Origin: G965197555 sp965197555 | GTDB taxonomy: Bacteria; Chloroflexota; Dehalococcoidia; Lucifugimonadales; UBA3495 | Assembly: GCA_965197555.1 (NCBI GenBank) | Contig: OZ240213.1 | Span: 2,480,001-2,544,000 of the forward strand | Length of the DNA: 64,000 bases | Reading direction: 5' to 3' | Part shown: positions 49,417-58,176 of the stretch, in pieces | How positions within the stretch are numbered: position 1 is the stretch's first letter | Layout: each line of letters opens with the position of its first letter | Notes under the pieces: generated by a model | Told to the model about the DNA's origin: nothing | What the model saw: the letters and a program-made list of their open reading frames with translations, nothing else | Database searches by the model: none | Program-made: the position numbers and the translations under genes

Positions 49417-51099
49417 ATGCGCGGCGCAGAGGCATTAGTAAGAGCCTTGGAAAAAGAGGGCATCGAGTACATATCCGGCTTTTCCGGTGGCGGGCTCGCT
49501 CCGCTATGGCCGGCGCTGCGAGACTCCAGCATCAAGGTTTTCGCTAACCGCCACGAGCGGTTGGGTGTAGAGGTAGCCGACGGTTACGCCCGGGCCACCG
49601 GTAAAGTGGGAGTCGCGATCACAGGTGTGGGGCCCGGCGCCACCAATACCTTGACCGGCATCGCGGCAGCCTATGCGGATAATGTGCCTGTCTTGCTGCT
49701 CATGGGTCAGCACCCCTTGGCCAGCATGGGCAAAGAGATACAACAGGAAGTGCCCTCCACGATTTTCGACGACTTTGTCAAATGGAAGGGCACCATGACG
49801 CAGGTGGAGGACATACCGGCCATAATGCGTAGGGCTTTTACCACCCTGCGCTCCGGGTCTCCCGGTCCAGTGGTGCTGGAAATGCCCCAGGATGTTCTGG
49901 CGGCCGAGGCATCTGACGAGGCGTTGGAATATCAGCCCGTAGGGCCAGGCCGCAAAGCCGCGCCGGACTCCAGGGATATCGAGAAGGCCGCAGACCTTCT
50001 GGTCCAAGCCAGCTATCCTATTATGAACGTGGGAGGAGGGGTACTGTGGGCCGAGGCCTCCGATGAGGTACTGGAGCTAGCGGAGCTCCTCTCCATGCCC
50101 GTAGCCAGCACTTTGATTGGTAAGGGCGCTTTCCCCGAGAACCATCCGCTATCTTTGGGTGGCGGAGTGTACCCCAGGAGCCGTTTCGCCTCGGGCCAGG
50201 CCATCCACATCAACCGCATGGCAGACGCTGTGTTGGCGGTGGGCAATTCTTTTAGGCTGCCAAACGGCACAGACGGCCGCGCTATCCCCTCCGGGGTCAA
50301 GCTGATTCACATAAACGCGGATTCCAATGATCTGAATAAGATATACCAGGCAGACGTTCCTATTATGGCCGACGCCAAACTGGCAATGGGAGCACTGATC
50401 GAAGCGGTACGAGACCGTATGGGGTCTAGACGCGGAGGGGTCAAGGAAGAGGTGGTGACTGAAATCCAGCGGGCCAAGGCTAAATGGTTGGAGGAGTTCA
50501 ATCCGGCCTTTACCGACGAGTCGGTACCCACTAATGGGTATCGAGTGATTCACGACTTGAAGCAGGTGGTCGACCCGGACCGGACCATTGCTTTACACGA
50601 CGCCGGAGGTAGCCGGGGTTACCTTTCGCCCTTCTGGGAGACGACACGCCCCCGGAACTACATAGGCATGGGCGGCATGGCCGCCATGGGATGGTCTTTG
50701 GGAGCAGCGATAGGAGTCAAGCTGGGTAGGCCCGATCACTTGGTTTTCCATCTCCTGGGAGATGCTTCCTTTGGCATGGTCGGGATGGAGTTAGAGACGG
50801 CGGTGCGGATGGGTATCTCGACCCTCACCATTGTGGTCAACAACGGTGGCACCGGCGGCGCGCTGATGACTATGGACCAGCCCAACATGACGCCTCCGGA
50901 GATGGCCGAATTGGGCGGCAACTTCAGCCTGGTGGCGCAGGGGCTGGGCGCATATGCGGAGCGCGTGGAGCAGCCCGCCGATCTGGTCCCCGCTTACCGG
51001 AGGGCCATCGCCGCCACCGAAGCCGGCCAAGCGGCCTTGGTGGAGGTCATGATCCGTCCCATGGGTACTCCTCAACTGGCCGAGGACTGGGCAGTATAG
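49417..51099 (+). CDS. Thiamine-pyrophosphate enzyme, acetolactate-synthase-like (3 of 3)
   Basis: 560 residues from ATG 49417, chosen for GGGAGGCAGGTC and because the family N-terminus begins MRGAEALVRALEKEGIEY; the frame itself opens at 49300. The catalytic Glu is in NRHERLGVEVADGYARATGK. The TPP/Mg motif is altered to LLGDASFGMVGMELETAV ... VVNNGG. It is possibly a decarboxylase acting on an unusual 2-oxoacid. It precedes an acetamidase by 88 nt. Confidence 0.85.
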   Translation: MRGAEALVRALEKEGIEYISGFSGGGLAPLWPALRDSSIKVFANRHERLGVEVADGYARATGKVGVAITGVGPGATNTLTGIAAAYADNVPVLLLMGQHPLASMGKEIQQEVPSTIFDDFVKWKGTMTQVEDIPAIMRRAFTTLRSGSPGPVVLEMPQDVLAAEASDEALEYQPVGPGRKAAPDSRDIEKAADLLVQASYPIMNVGGGVLWAEASDEVLELAELLSMPVASTLIGKGAFPENHPLSLGGGVYPRSRFASGQAIHINRMADAVLAVGNSFRLPNGTDGRAIPSGVKLIHINADSNDLNKIYQADVPIMADAKLAMGALIEAVRDRMGSRRGGVKEEVVTEIQRAKAKWLEEFNPAFTDESVPTNGYRVIHDLKQVVDPDRTIALHDAGGSRGYLSPFWETTRPRNYIGMGGMAAMGWSLGAAIGVKLGRPDHLVFHLLGDASFGMVGMELETAVRMGISTLTIVVNNGGTGGALMTMDQPNMTPPEMAELGGNFSLVAQGLGAYAERVEQPADLVPAYRRAIAATEAGQAALVEVMIRPMGTPQLAEDWAV

Positions 51100-51187
51100 G
51101 TGTTGGGCGATCCGCTTCAGCTACCTACTGAGACATCAAATTAGCGGCCAGCGCCGCCAGCCGCTGACTATGACCGAGGAGGCTTGA

Positions 51188-52297
51188 ATGAAAAGTATTG
51201 AGATAGACCGTACCAAGCGGCTGAAGCAGGAGCCGGACAAGGGCCACAACCGGTGGCATCCCGACATCCCTCCGGTGGTTGAGGTGGACCCCGGAGAGGA
51301 GGTGGTCATGGAAACCCGGGACGCTTCCGATGTGCAGGTCCGGCCAGGCACCACCATTGCCGACCTTGAAGGGATGGATACCAAGGTGGCCCATCCGTTG
51401 ACCGGCCCCGTCTACGTTAAAGGTGCTAAACCGGGCGACCTGTTGGAGGTGGAGTACGTCGACATCATCGCCCAGGACCATGGCTGGACTCGAAACCGGC
51501 CCGGAGCCGGATTCCTGCGAGATTTGTTCCCGGAGCCTTACTTGGTCCATTGGCAGATCAACGATGGTTGGGCCACTTCGTCTCAACTTCCTGGTGTCCG
51601 GATCCCGGACGGCTCTTTCATGGGCACCGCGGGCATTGCTCCATCCCGGTCTCAATTAGAGGAGTGGACGCGGCGCGAGGCGGACCTGGTGCGGCGTGGA
51701 GGCGTTGCGTTTCCCCCCGACGCGGAAGACGCTATACCTTCCGGAGGCGCCGTTGGCTCGGAAGGTTTGCGTACAATCCCGCCCCGGGAGAACTGTGGCA
51801 ACGTGGATGCCAAACAGTTGACCAAGGGCTCGCGGCTGCTGATACCGGTCAATGTCGAAGGCGCTCTTTATTCCACTGGAGATGGGCATTTCGCCCAGGG
51901 AGACTCCGAGTGCTGTATCACCGCCATTGAAATGGGCGCCACTGCGGTGGTCCGCTTCCACGTCCACCAAGGGGAGGCAGAGCGCAACAACATTCGGTGG
52001 CCTCGCTTCGCTCATCCCGGCTACTTCGCCGCGCCGGAGTGGGCGGCCCCCAGAAATTTCATGGCGACAATGGGCATGCCGATTCGCGAAGACGGCACTC
52101 AGGAGGGGGAGGACCTTACACTGGCCGCCCGCAACGCGTTAATCAATATGATCGAGTTGCTGGAGGAAAGGGGTTGGTCCCGAGAGCAGGCCTATATAAT
52201 TTGCAGCGTCGCGGTGGACCTTAGGATAAGCAACGTGGTGGACCTACCCAACGTGACTGTGTCGGCCTTTTTGCCGGAGGATATCTTCCAAGGATAG
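51188..52297 (+). CDS. Acetamidase/formamidase family protein
   Basis: 369 residues of the FmdA_AmdA family: GHNRWHPDIPPVVEVDPGEE, DPGE-type beta core, GPVYVKGAKPGDLLEVEYVD, ENCGNVDAKQLTKGSRLLIP, GALYSTGDGHFAQGDSE, and a C-terminal VDLRISNVVDLPNVTVSAFL. It hydrolyses short amides to acid and ammonia; the substrate is not fixed. AGGAGGCTTGA precedes the ATG. It follows an ALS-like enzyme and a pair of D-aminoacylases, all consistent with nitrogen-containing organic matter as food. It is followed by a strong terminator. Confidence 0.92.
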   Translation: MKSIEIDRTKRLKQEPDKGHNRWHPDIPPVVEVDPGEEVVMETRDASDVQVRPGTTIADLEGMDTKVAHPLTGPVYVKGAKPGDLLEVEYVDIIAQDHGWTRNRPGAGFLRDLFPEPYLVHWQINDGWATSSQLPGVRIPDGSFMGTAGIAPSRSQLEEWTRREADLVRRGGVAFPPDAEDAIPSGGAVGSEGLRTIPPRENCGNVDAKQLTKGSRLLIPVNVEGALYSTGDGHFAQGDSECCITAIEMGATAVVRFHVHQGEAERNNIRWPRFAHPGYFAAPEWAAPRNFMATMGMPIREDGTQEGEDLTLAARNALINMIELLEERGWSREQAYIICSVAVDLRISNVVDLPNVTVSAFLPEDIFQG

Positions 52298-52321
52298 TCT
52301 CTGGGGATAGTCTCTGGAATC

Positions 52322-52350
52322 AAGAAGCCCCGGACTGACCGGGGCTTCTT
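52322..52350 (+). terminator. Terminator after acetamidase
   Basis: AAGAAGCCCCGG and CCGGGGCTTCTT form a perfect 12-bp stem with loop ACTGA, followed by a T-rich stretch. Confidence 0.88.
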
Positions 52351-52463
52351 GACTTTGTTTCTCTCCAAGGCTAGCGTAGCCGCACAAAGCTCCCGCCAGT
52401 TCTCGGTCCACCGGCGAGGATCAATGGGCCGCCTAAATTAATGACGCAGAAGCCGCAAGGGTA

Positions 52464-52688
52464 CTAGCTGATACGCTTTACTTCCAGGGTTTCGCCGGGG
52501 GCAAGGGCAACGCGCCGTACATTTATACCCAGCTTGAGCAACCAGTAACCCAGGGTTGCTTTGCTGACACCCAATTCCTCCGCAGTGCTGGACAACCCAA
52601 TCTCGTTGACCATCTCGGGCAAGAGACGCTCCAGAGGCCGCTGGTGGTCCCTTTCTACCCTTTGCATGAGCTTGGTTTTCCTGGCCAT
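52464..52688 (-). CDS. Small helix-turn-helix DNA-binding protein
   Basis: 74 residues. The core LSSTAEELGVSKATLGYWLL is a homeodomain-like helix-turn-helix, followed by a basic tail (KLGINVRRVAL). It is either a small regulator or the DNA-binding part of a larger ancestral protein. It has its own sigma-70-type promoter (52737-52765), with an inverted repeat just upstream that it might bind. It is divergent from DedA. Confidence 0.65.
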   Translation of the reverse strand: MARKTKLMQRVERDHQRPLERLLPEMVNEIGLSSTAEELGVSKATLGYWLLKLGINVRRVALAPGETLEVKRIS

Positions 52689-52736
52689 TGCACTCCTCCT
52701 GAGCTTCTCGCTTTGTAGGCGACGCTTGTTGCCGAT

Positions 52737-52765
52737 AGGATAACAGCCGTGCTGGCCATTGTCAA
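52737..52765 (-). promoter_or_regulatory. Promoter of the HTH gene
   Basis: On the minus strand: perfect TTGACA, 17-bp spacer, TATCCT. The transcript would start about 40 nt before the ATG. Confidence 0.7.
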
Positions 52766-52778
52766 GACATTATTCAAA

Positions 52779-52805
52779 TAAAGTTTGATTTTTATTTAAA
52801 CTTTA
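52779..52805. promoter_or_regulatory. AT-rich inverted repeat, possible operator
   Basis: TAAAGTTT (52779-52786) and AAACTTTA (52798-52805) with an 11-bp gap, in an A/T-rich patch unusual for this GC-rich window. It lies between the HTH promoter and the DedA gene. Confidence 0.45.
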
Positions 52806-52906
52806 ACAGAACACTCATTCTGACAGATATTGACATCCCCGACAACCCAGGGCCGCGTCTATAATATTATTAGTTAGTCCTTGGGTCGTCCAGGGTTCAA
52901 TGTTGT

Positions 52907-53572
52907 ATGGCTGAAGCCGTCGAAGCGCAATTTCTGCAAATAATAGAGACTGTCTACAACACGATGGGGTGGGGCGGGGTGGTCTTTCTTATGGGTATCG
53001 AGAGTGCTGCGATACCTTTCCCCAGCGAGTTGATCATGCCCTTGGCTGGATGGCTGCTGGTGCAAGCCAAAGGAGAGTCCGCTTGGATGCTGTTAATGGC
53101 GGGCTTCTACGGAGCGTTGGGTAATTTGTTGGGCTCATGGGTGGCCTATTGGGTTAGCCTCAAGGGTGGCAGGCCGCTATTGTTGAGGTACGGTAAATAT
53201 GTACTAATTACTCGTCACGAGGTGGACCGGGCGGAATGGTGGTTCAACCGATACGGAGAGTGGATCGTTTTCGTATCGCGGCTGTTGCCGGTGGTACGCA
53301 CATTCATCAGCATTCCGGCCGGCATCTCCCGGATGAACTTTTGGAAGTTCAGCGTCTACACTTTCCTTGGTTCCTTTCCCTTCAGCCTGGGGCTGGCCTA
53401 TGGTGGGTACTTGATGGGAGAAAACTGGGAAATGCTAAGAGCGGCCATGCGGCCTTTCGACATACCAATAGTTGCTGTGGTCGTTGTCGCTGCCGCCTGG
53501 TTTGTGTTCCGTCGTATACGAGCGATTCGCGCCCAAGCGCGGGCCGAAGCCTCCCAACATCCCGCTGATTGA
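52907..53572 (+). CDS. DedA family membrane protein
   Basis: 221 residues. The VTT/SNARE-associated domain shows GVVFLMGIESAAIPFPSELI, GALGNLLGSWVAYWVSLKGG and FVSRLLPVVRTFISIPAGIS, with a closing TM helix about 185-203. DedA proteins support proton-motive-force homeostasis and lipid-carrier recycling. A TATAAT lies at 52860-52865, but TTGACA is 24 bp from it, so the promoter is unclear. Its stop is 131 nt before the threonine dehydratase start. Confidence 0.9.
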   Translation: MAEAVEAQFLQIIETVYNTMGWGGVVFLMGIESAAIPFPSELIMPLAGWLLVQAKGESAWMLLMAGFYGALGNLLGSWVAYWVSLKGGRPLLLRYGKYVLITRHEVDRAEWWFNRYGEWIVFVSRLLPVVRTFISIPAGISRMNFWKFSVYTFLGSFPFSLGLAYGGYLMGENWEMLRAAMRPFDIPIVAVVVVAAAWFVFRRIRAIRAQARAEASQHPAD

Positions 53573-53643
53573 GCGGCAAGCAAAACAGAACCCGTGAGGA
53601 GGCCCGCCGGTTGGCTGACCATTCCCCGTCGGCGTGGTCCCGG

Positions 53644-53672
53644 TTGACACTAGTAGGCCCGTCTCGTAACCT
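53644..53672 (+). promoter_or_regulatory. Promoter of threonine dehydratase
   Basis: TTGACA (53644-53649), a 17-bp spacer, TAACCT (53667-53672). It supports the start at 53704 rather than an upstream start. Confidence 0.65.
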
Positions 53673-53703
53673 GGAAATACCCAACCCGGTGCCAGGGGAA
53701 AGC

Positions 53704-54672
53704 ATGTACATTCCTACACTGAAAGATGTTTACCAGGCTAAGAAGACCATCACCCCTTATCTGCCTCGTACTCCTTTGCATTATTCCGCGGCCCTTAGTG
53801 AGCTGTTGCTGGCAGACGTGTACCTCAAGCACGATGAGTATTTGCCCCTGGGAGCGTTCAAAGCGCGGGGAGGGATCAACCTCCTGGCCAATCTTAGCGG
53901 CGAGGAGCGAGAGCGGGGAGTGATTACCGCTTCCACCGGCAACCACGGGCAGTCCATTGCCTACGCTTGCCGGCTCTTTGGTGCCAGGGCCCTCATTGCT
54001 CTGCCGGAGAACGCGAACCCTCTCAAGGTGGCGGCGATGCGTGCCCTCGGCGCCGAGTTGGTCTTCCACGGCAGCGACTTCGACGCCGCCAGGGAGCACG
54101 CGGAGCAACTGGCCAAGGAAGAGGGCTACCGCTACGTTCATCCATCCAATGAGCCGTTGCTGATCGCCGGTGTGGGTACCCAGACGCTGGAAGTTATTGA
54201 AGACCTGCCAGACGTGGAGGTTTTGGTGTTACCCTTGGGCGGAGGCAGCGGGGCGGCGGGGGCCTGCGTCGTAGCCAAAGGTATCGATGCGGATATTCAA
54301 GTGTTGGCGGTCCAGTCCGAAGCTGCACCCGGCGGATACCTGTACTGGAAAAATGGCGAGGCGGTGGAGGCCCAGATGGAGACCTTCGCCGAGGGGCTGG
54401 CCACCAAGGTCGGCTATGAGCTTCCCCAGTCCATCCTCCGCCAGCACTTGGATGACTTCTTCTTGGTGAGTGACGACGAGATCAGAAGGGCTATCGGCTT
54501 GCTCATAGAGAAGGGCCACACTTTGGCCGAGGGGGCCGGGGCAGTGGCCTTGGCCGGGGCGGTGAAGAACCGAGAGCAACTTCAGGGTAAAAAGGTATCG
54601 GTTACTGTTAGTGGCGGTAACATTACCATTGACCAATTGCAACATGCTCTAAAAGTGTACCGAGGGGATTAA
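53704..54672 (+). CDS. Threonine/serine dehydratase (PLP)
   Basis: 322 residues from ATG 53704, behind GGGGAAAGC and a promoter; the frame opens earlier, at 53569. PLP lysine in EYLPLGAFKARGG (K53); STGNHGQSIAYA; phosphate-binding PLGGGSGAAG; SGGNITIDQL at the end. It has no C-terminal ACT-like domain, as in the catabolic (TdcB-like) or short biosynthetic types. It deaminates threonine or serine to the 2-oxoacid and ammonia. Confidence 0.9.
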   Translation: MYIPTLKDVYQAKKTITPYLPRTPLHYSAALSELLLADVYLKHDEYLPLGAFKARGGINLLANLSGEERERGVITASTGNHGQSIAYACRLFGARALIALPENANPLKVAAMRALGAELVFHGSDFDAAREHAEQLAKEEGYRYVHPSNEPLLIAGVGTQTLEVIEDLPDVEVLVLPLGGGSGAAGACVVAKGIDADIQVLAVQSEAAPGGYLYWKNGEAVEAQMETFAEGLATKVGYELPQSILRQHLDDFFLVSDDEIRRAIGLLIEKGHTLAEGAGAVALAGAVKNREQLQGKKVSVTVSGGNITIDQLQHALKVYRGD

Positions 54673-54690
54673 TAGTCTTTCCGGTAACCT

Positions 54691-55719
54691 TTATTGCGTC
54701 GCCGACGATAAATACCTCGCCAGTTCGTCTCGATCAAACTCCGGCAACGGCGTCTCTCCCATGCGGCCGAACACCTGAAGACCCTCGTCTTCAGCAATCA
54801 TTTGCCCAATTTCCCATCCGTCGATGTTTTCTCTCTCCAGGGCTGTCAAAAGCGTTGGCACGTCTCCGGCCGAAAGGGTTATAAGGAGTGCGCCCGACGC
54901 CAAAAGCCCCAAGGGGTCCAGTCCCAGAGCAGAGCAAATAGCTTCAGTCTCCGGCAACACCGGGATACTACCCTCGTCAACAGCCGCCCCTAACCCGGAA
55001 GCCCTGGCCACCTCTCGCAGGCCGGTGGCGAGGCCACCTTCCGTGACGTCATGCATCGCATGAACCTGCACACCATTGCAGGCAACTCGAGCCTCGTGGA
55101 CTATACTTATGCCTGGATCAACCAAGAATTCCCGGGCGCGAGCGATGATATCCGGCGAGACTCCGGCCGCGCGCAATTGCTCCGATCGCTCCCGGGCCAG
55201 GATGGCTGTTCCTTCAATGGCGATTCCTTTGGTCACCACTATACTGTCCCCCTCAACCGCTCCGCCCGTAGTAATGAGCTTGTCCTTGGCCGCCTCGCCC
55301 AACATGCAGCCCAGCACAATGGGTCTATCGATTCCCTGGGTGATTTCGGTATGGCCCCCGATAAGGGAAACCTGGGTCGATTCACAGGCTTCGATGAGCT
55401 GGGCGAACACCCCTTCGGCGTCGGCTTGAGGAGCCCCCTCGGGGAGCAGCAGCGTAGCCAGAAACCACTTGGGAGTTGCGCCGCAGCATGCTATGTCGTT
55501 GGCGTTGATCTGCACCGCGTACCAGCCAATCCGGTCTACAGCGAAGGTCACCGGGTCGCAGGTGGCTACCAGATACCGGTCGCCCATGTCCACCACAGCA
55601 GCGTCCTCCCCGGCCTTGGGTCCCACCACCACCCTGGCGTCGTTGAGAACATTCCTCTCTAGCAGAGCCTCCAATATTCCGGCGGGCAGCTTCCCCACTT
55701 GCAAGTTTGATACCCTCAA
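54691..55719 (-). CDS. AIR-synthase-related protein (PurM/HypE/ThiL superfamily)
   Basis: 342 residues. VGPKAGEDAAVVDMGDRYLV; GWYAVQINANDIACCGATPK; VSLIGGHTEITQGIDRPIVL; VHAMHDVTEGGLATGLREVA; DPLGLLASGALLITL. These are the ATP- and metal-binding segments of the AIRS superfamily. It is closest in feel to HypE-like proteins, but the C-terminal HypE cysteine motif (PRIC) is absent and no hyp genes are near. An ATP-dependent activation role is inferred. The start is TTG and is uncertain. Confidence 0.8.
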   Translation of the reverse strand: MRVSNLQVGKLPAGILEALLERNVLNDARVVVGPKAGEDAAVVDMGDRYLVATCDPVTFAVDRIGWYAVQINANDIACCGATPKWFLATLLLPEGAPQADAEGVFAQLIEACESTQVSLIGGHTEITQGIDRPIVLGCMLGEAAKDKLITTGGAVEGDSIVVTKGIAIEGTAILARERSEQLRAAGVSPDIIARAREFLVDPGISIVHEARVACNGVQVHAMHDVTEGGLATGLREVARASGLGAAVDEGSIPVLPETEAICSALGLDPLGLLASGALLITLSAGDVPTLLTALERENIDGWEIGQMIAEDEGLQVFGRMGETPLPEFDRDELARYLSSATQ

Positions 55720-56222
55720 ATGTGGCTGTTTGGTTATCCATCATGTTGGTTACCCATCATAATGGAAGATGCCCCAGGCAGTGAGCCGGAGTCATTGTAC
55801 AATGTCTAAACCATTAACCAGCATCACTGGGTGCTGCTAGAGCCCGGGGCCGAGGACTTGGTCGCGACGGCGGCGTAATACAGCCGGTCCGGACAATGAC
55901 TGGCTCCCGTCCCACAACGTTGGAGTGATTGCTAGCACCCCGCTGATAGGTCCCGGAGTGGCGGCGAGGGGACTCTCACCGCCCCGGCCCCTGGAGCCTA
56001 CCAGTTCGTCCGTACCTTCCCGTCCACAACTTGAGCAGGTGAGGTGATTTCCAAGCCACTTAGTAGTGACTGCTCGACCCCGGACCTAGCCTCAAGGTCG
56101 CTTGGACCAGTGCCGCGCCCGGTCCGGTTAGAGAGCTTCGGTGTTGGTTTACAAGGCCGCAACCCTTCTGCTAGGATTTGCATTACTGGCCCCTTGACTA
56201 GGCCGAGGGGTTGGCTAAGGTT
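55720..56222. other. Intergenic region upstream of tRNA-Glu
   Basis: 503 bases, GC-rich, no defensible gene. A candidate tRNA promoter lies at 56148-56177. I looked for SRP, RNase P, tmRNA and 6S motifs and recognised none. Confidence 0.4.
56148..56177 (+). promoter_or_regulatory. Candidate promoter of tRNA-Glu
   Basis: TTTACA (56148-56153), an 18-bp spacer, TAGGAT (56172-56177), about 45 nt before the tRNA. Confidence 0.4.
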
Positions 56223-56299
56223 GGCGCGTTCGTCTAGTGGCCTAGGACACCGCCCTCTCAAGGCGGAGATCAGGGGTTCGAATCCCCTACGCGCTACCA
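56223..56299 (+). tRNA. tRNA-Glu (anticodon CTC)
   Basis: A complete cloverleaf. The acceptor stem GGCGCGT pairs with ACGCGCT (first pair G-U). The D arm follows TCGTCTAGTGGCCTAGGAC. The anticodon stem CCGCC/GGCGG has loop CTCTCAA, giving anticodon CTC. The T arm is AGGGG TTCGAAT CCCCT. Discriminator A is followed by an encoded CCA (56297-56299). It reads GAG. Confidence 0.96.
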
Positions 56300-56415
56300 A
56301 AATCAGGATGCATGGATGGACCCCTCAAGATACAACAGGGGTCATTTCATTGCCGATTGCTGGCATCCCCTTCAGCAAGTTTTTCGGCCAACCATCACCG
56401 GAGAAGTAAAAACCA

Positions 56416-57141
56416 ATGGATAAACTGCGTCTGGGAGTAGAGCGACACACTTTCACCATATTGGCTAGGTGCCCGCGCACGGGCGCACTGGGCATTGGCG
56501 TTGCCACCTACTCACTGGGGGTGGGCGGTTATTGCCCAGCGATTAACCCGATGGCTGGCGTCCTTTCCAGCCAGGCCTTCGCCGACCCTCGACTGCGTCC
56601 CATCGGAATGCGGAAATTGGAATCCGGCTCTTCAGCCGACGGGGCGCTGAAAGCGATCCAAGACTATGACCCATATATCGAGTATCGGCAAATTGGAATC
56701 GTGGACGCCCATGGTGGCGTGGCGGTGCACACTGGACCAAGGGCACGGCCTTGGGCGGGGCATGAGACGGGTCCCGGATACGTGGCCATGGGTAATGTTC
56801 TGGCTGGCCCTCAGGTTGTTGAGGGCATGGCACGAACCTTCGAGGCTTCGAACGCTGAAGATTTGGAAGAGCGGTTGCTGCGGGCGGTGGAAGCCGGTCG
56901 CGACGCGGGCGGCCAGCCGGAGGGCCAGCGTTCCGCGGCGCTGATAGTCTACCGGACGGAAGAGTCCTATCCGTGGATGGACTTGCGGGTAGATGCCCAC
57001 CACGAACCCGTGGGTGAGTTGCGGCGGGTTTATGAGGTGTACCGGCCCATGTCGTACTACTATTACTACTTGCGCCCCCAGGACCCCGCCAATACTCCGA
57101 CCCAGCAAGAATGGCTCGAGGCTCAGCAGCTAAACACATAG
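56416..57141 (+). CDS. DUF1028 domain protein (Ntn-hydrolase-like)
   Basis: 241 residues. HTFTILARCPRTGALGIGVA, AINPMAGVLSSQAFADPRL, YRQIGIVDAHGGVAVHTG and YVAMGNVLAGPQVVEGMA match the DUF1028 family. Members have an Ntn-hydrolase-like fold and occur near peptidases and amidohydrolases; activity is unproven. GGAGAAG precedes the ATG at long spacing. It ends in an odd Tyr run (five consecutive Tyr near residue 215) before a charged tail. Confidence 0.85.
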   Translation: MDKLRLGVERHTFTILARCPRTGALGIGVATYSLGVGGYCPAINPMAGVLSSQAFADPRLRPIGMRKLESGSSADGALKAIQDYDPYIEYRQIGIVDAHGGVAVHTGPRARPWAGHETGPGYVAMGNVLAGPQVVEGMARTFEASNAEDLEERLLRAVEAGRDAGGQPEGQRSAALIVYRTEESYPWMDLRVDAHHEPVGELRRVYEVYRPMSYYYYYLRPQDPANTPTQQEWLEAQQLNT

Positions 57142-57233
57142 CATACCTCGAGGCTAATCTGTCTAATCGCCATTACATAACGCCGTAGATACCATTGGCT
57201 TCGATTCCAGGCTTTGCTCAAGGAGGCAACCAG

Positions 57234-58046
57234 GTGGGATGGCTTGAAGGCCAAGTGGCCCTAGTCACCGGAGGAGGATCCGGGATTGGCCGGGGTGTTG
57301 TCGAGCGGTTCATTGAGGAAGGGGCTAGAGTCGCTGTGATGGACCGTGTCACCGAGCGGCTGGAGACGCTCCGCACTGATTTTGGCGACGCCGTAGTCGG
57401 AATTCAGGGTGATGTTACTTCCTTGGCTGAGAACAAACGGTCTGTCGAGGAAACAGTGAGGGCCTTCGGCAAGCTGGATGTGTTTGTGGGCAATGCCGGT
57501 GTCTTCGACCGCTACCAACGGCTGGACGAGTTTCCGGAGGAACGGCTGGACTCGGCCTTCGACGAGCTTTTTGGCGTAAACGTCAAAGGCTGCTTTATGG
57601 GAGCCAAAGCAGCTCTGCCGGAATTGCAGAAGAGCCAAGGTTGTATGATATTTACGGCGTCCGGGGCAGGCTTCAATTCCCTCGGCGGCGGCTCCCTCTA
57701 TACCGCGTCTAAGCACGCCGTCGTCGGGCTGGTTCGCCAACTGGCCATCGAGTTGGCTCCCCAGGTCAGGGTCAACGGCGTGGCCCCCGGTGGTGTGATG
57801 ACCGACCTTCGGGGCTTGGAGGCCGTCGGCCAGGCCGGGGTTTCTCAGTTGGGGGACCCAGCGTACGAGGAGAGGCTGCAGTCCAATAATCCCCTGGGGC
57901 TGGCTATGCAGCCCAGCGACTTGGCGGGTGCCTACGTGTACCTTGCTTCCAGGGCCAACGCCAGGGGTATCACCGGGACATTCATTTCGGTGGACGCTGG
58001 CTCGGGTCTGCGCTGGATCCGTCGGCTTCCTGGACAGCAAAGCTGA
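57234..58046 (+). CDS. Short-chain dehydrogenase/reductase
   Basis: 270 residues from GTG 57234, fixed by AAGGAGG 7 nt upstream; an earlier TTG lacks such a site. NAD(P)-binding TGGGSGIGRG; GNAGVF; active-site Ser region TASGAGFNSLGG and YTASKHAVVGL (Tyr, Lys). Its position before a ring-hydroxylating dioxygenase beta subunit suggests a cis-dihydrodiol dehydrogenase-like role (inference). Confidence 0.9.
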   Translation: MGWLEGQVALVTGGGSGIGRGVVERFIEEGARVAVMDRVTERLETLRTDFGDAVVGIQGDVTSLAENKRSVEETVRAFGKLDVFVGNAGVFDRYQRLDEFPEERLDSAFDELFGVNVKGCFMGAKAALPELQKSQGCMIFTASGAGFNSLGGGSLYTASKHAVVGLVRQLAIELAPQVRVNGVAPGGVMTDLRGLEAVGQAGVSQLGDPAYEERLQSNNPLGLAMQPSDLAGAYVYLASRANARGITGTFISVDAGSGLRWIRRLPGQQS

Positions 58047-58176
58047 TCCAGGGGTTTTCCTGGCCCACCCTCTGGATTTCAAGCTACCCCTTTTTGTACC
58101 GCCGTTGGTAACGGGTCATTTCAGGCGGCGGCCGTTCATAGCTGGAGTCCTTCATCCTGAAATCAGGGAGGCGGTC

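Noticed and set aside
52464..52688. HTH gene as a transposase remnant
   Set aside because: No catalytic residues, no terminal inverted repeats and no target duplication nearby; it has its own good promoter, so a small regulator is simpler.
55800..56140. GC-rich stretch considered as a structural ncRNA (SRP, RNase P, tmRNA, 6S)
   Set aside because: None of the conserved core sequences of these RNAs could be found.
55998..56300. 100-residue minus-strand frame (starts MVARRGFEPLISALRGRC)
   Set aside because: It is the antisense of tRNA-Glu; frames of this type are a well-known artefact of reading through tRNA genes backwards.
57928..58176. N-terminal extension of the dioxygenase beta subunit
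   Set aside because: It is a shadow of the SDR gene; the family N-terminus and ribosome binding site are at 58177.
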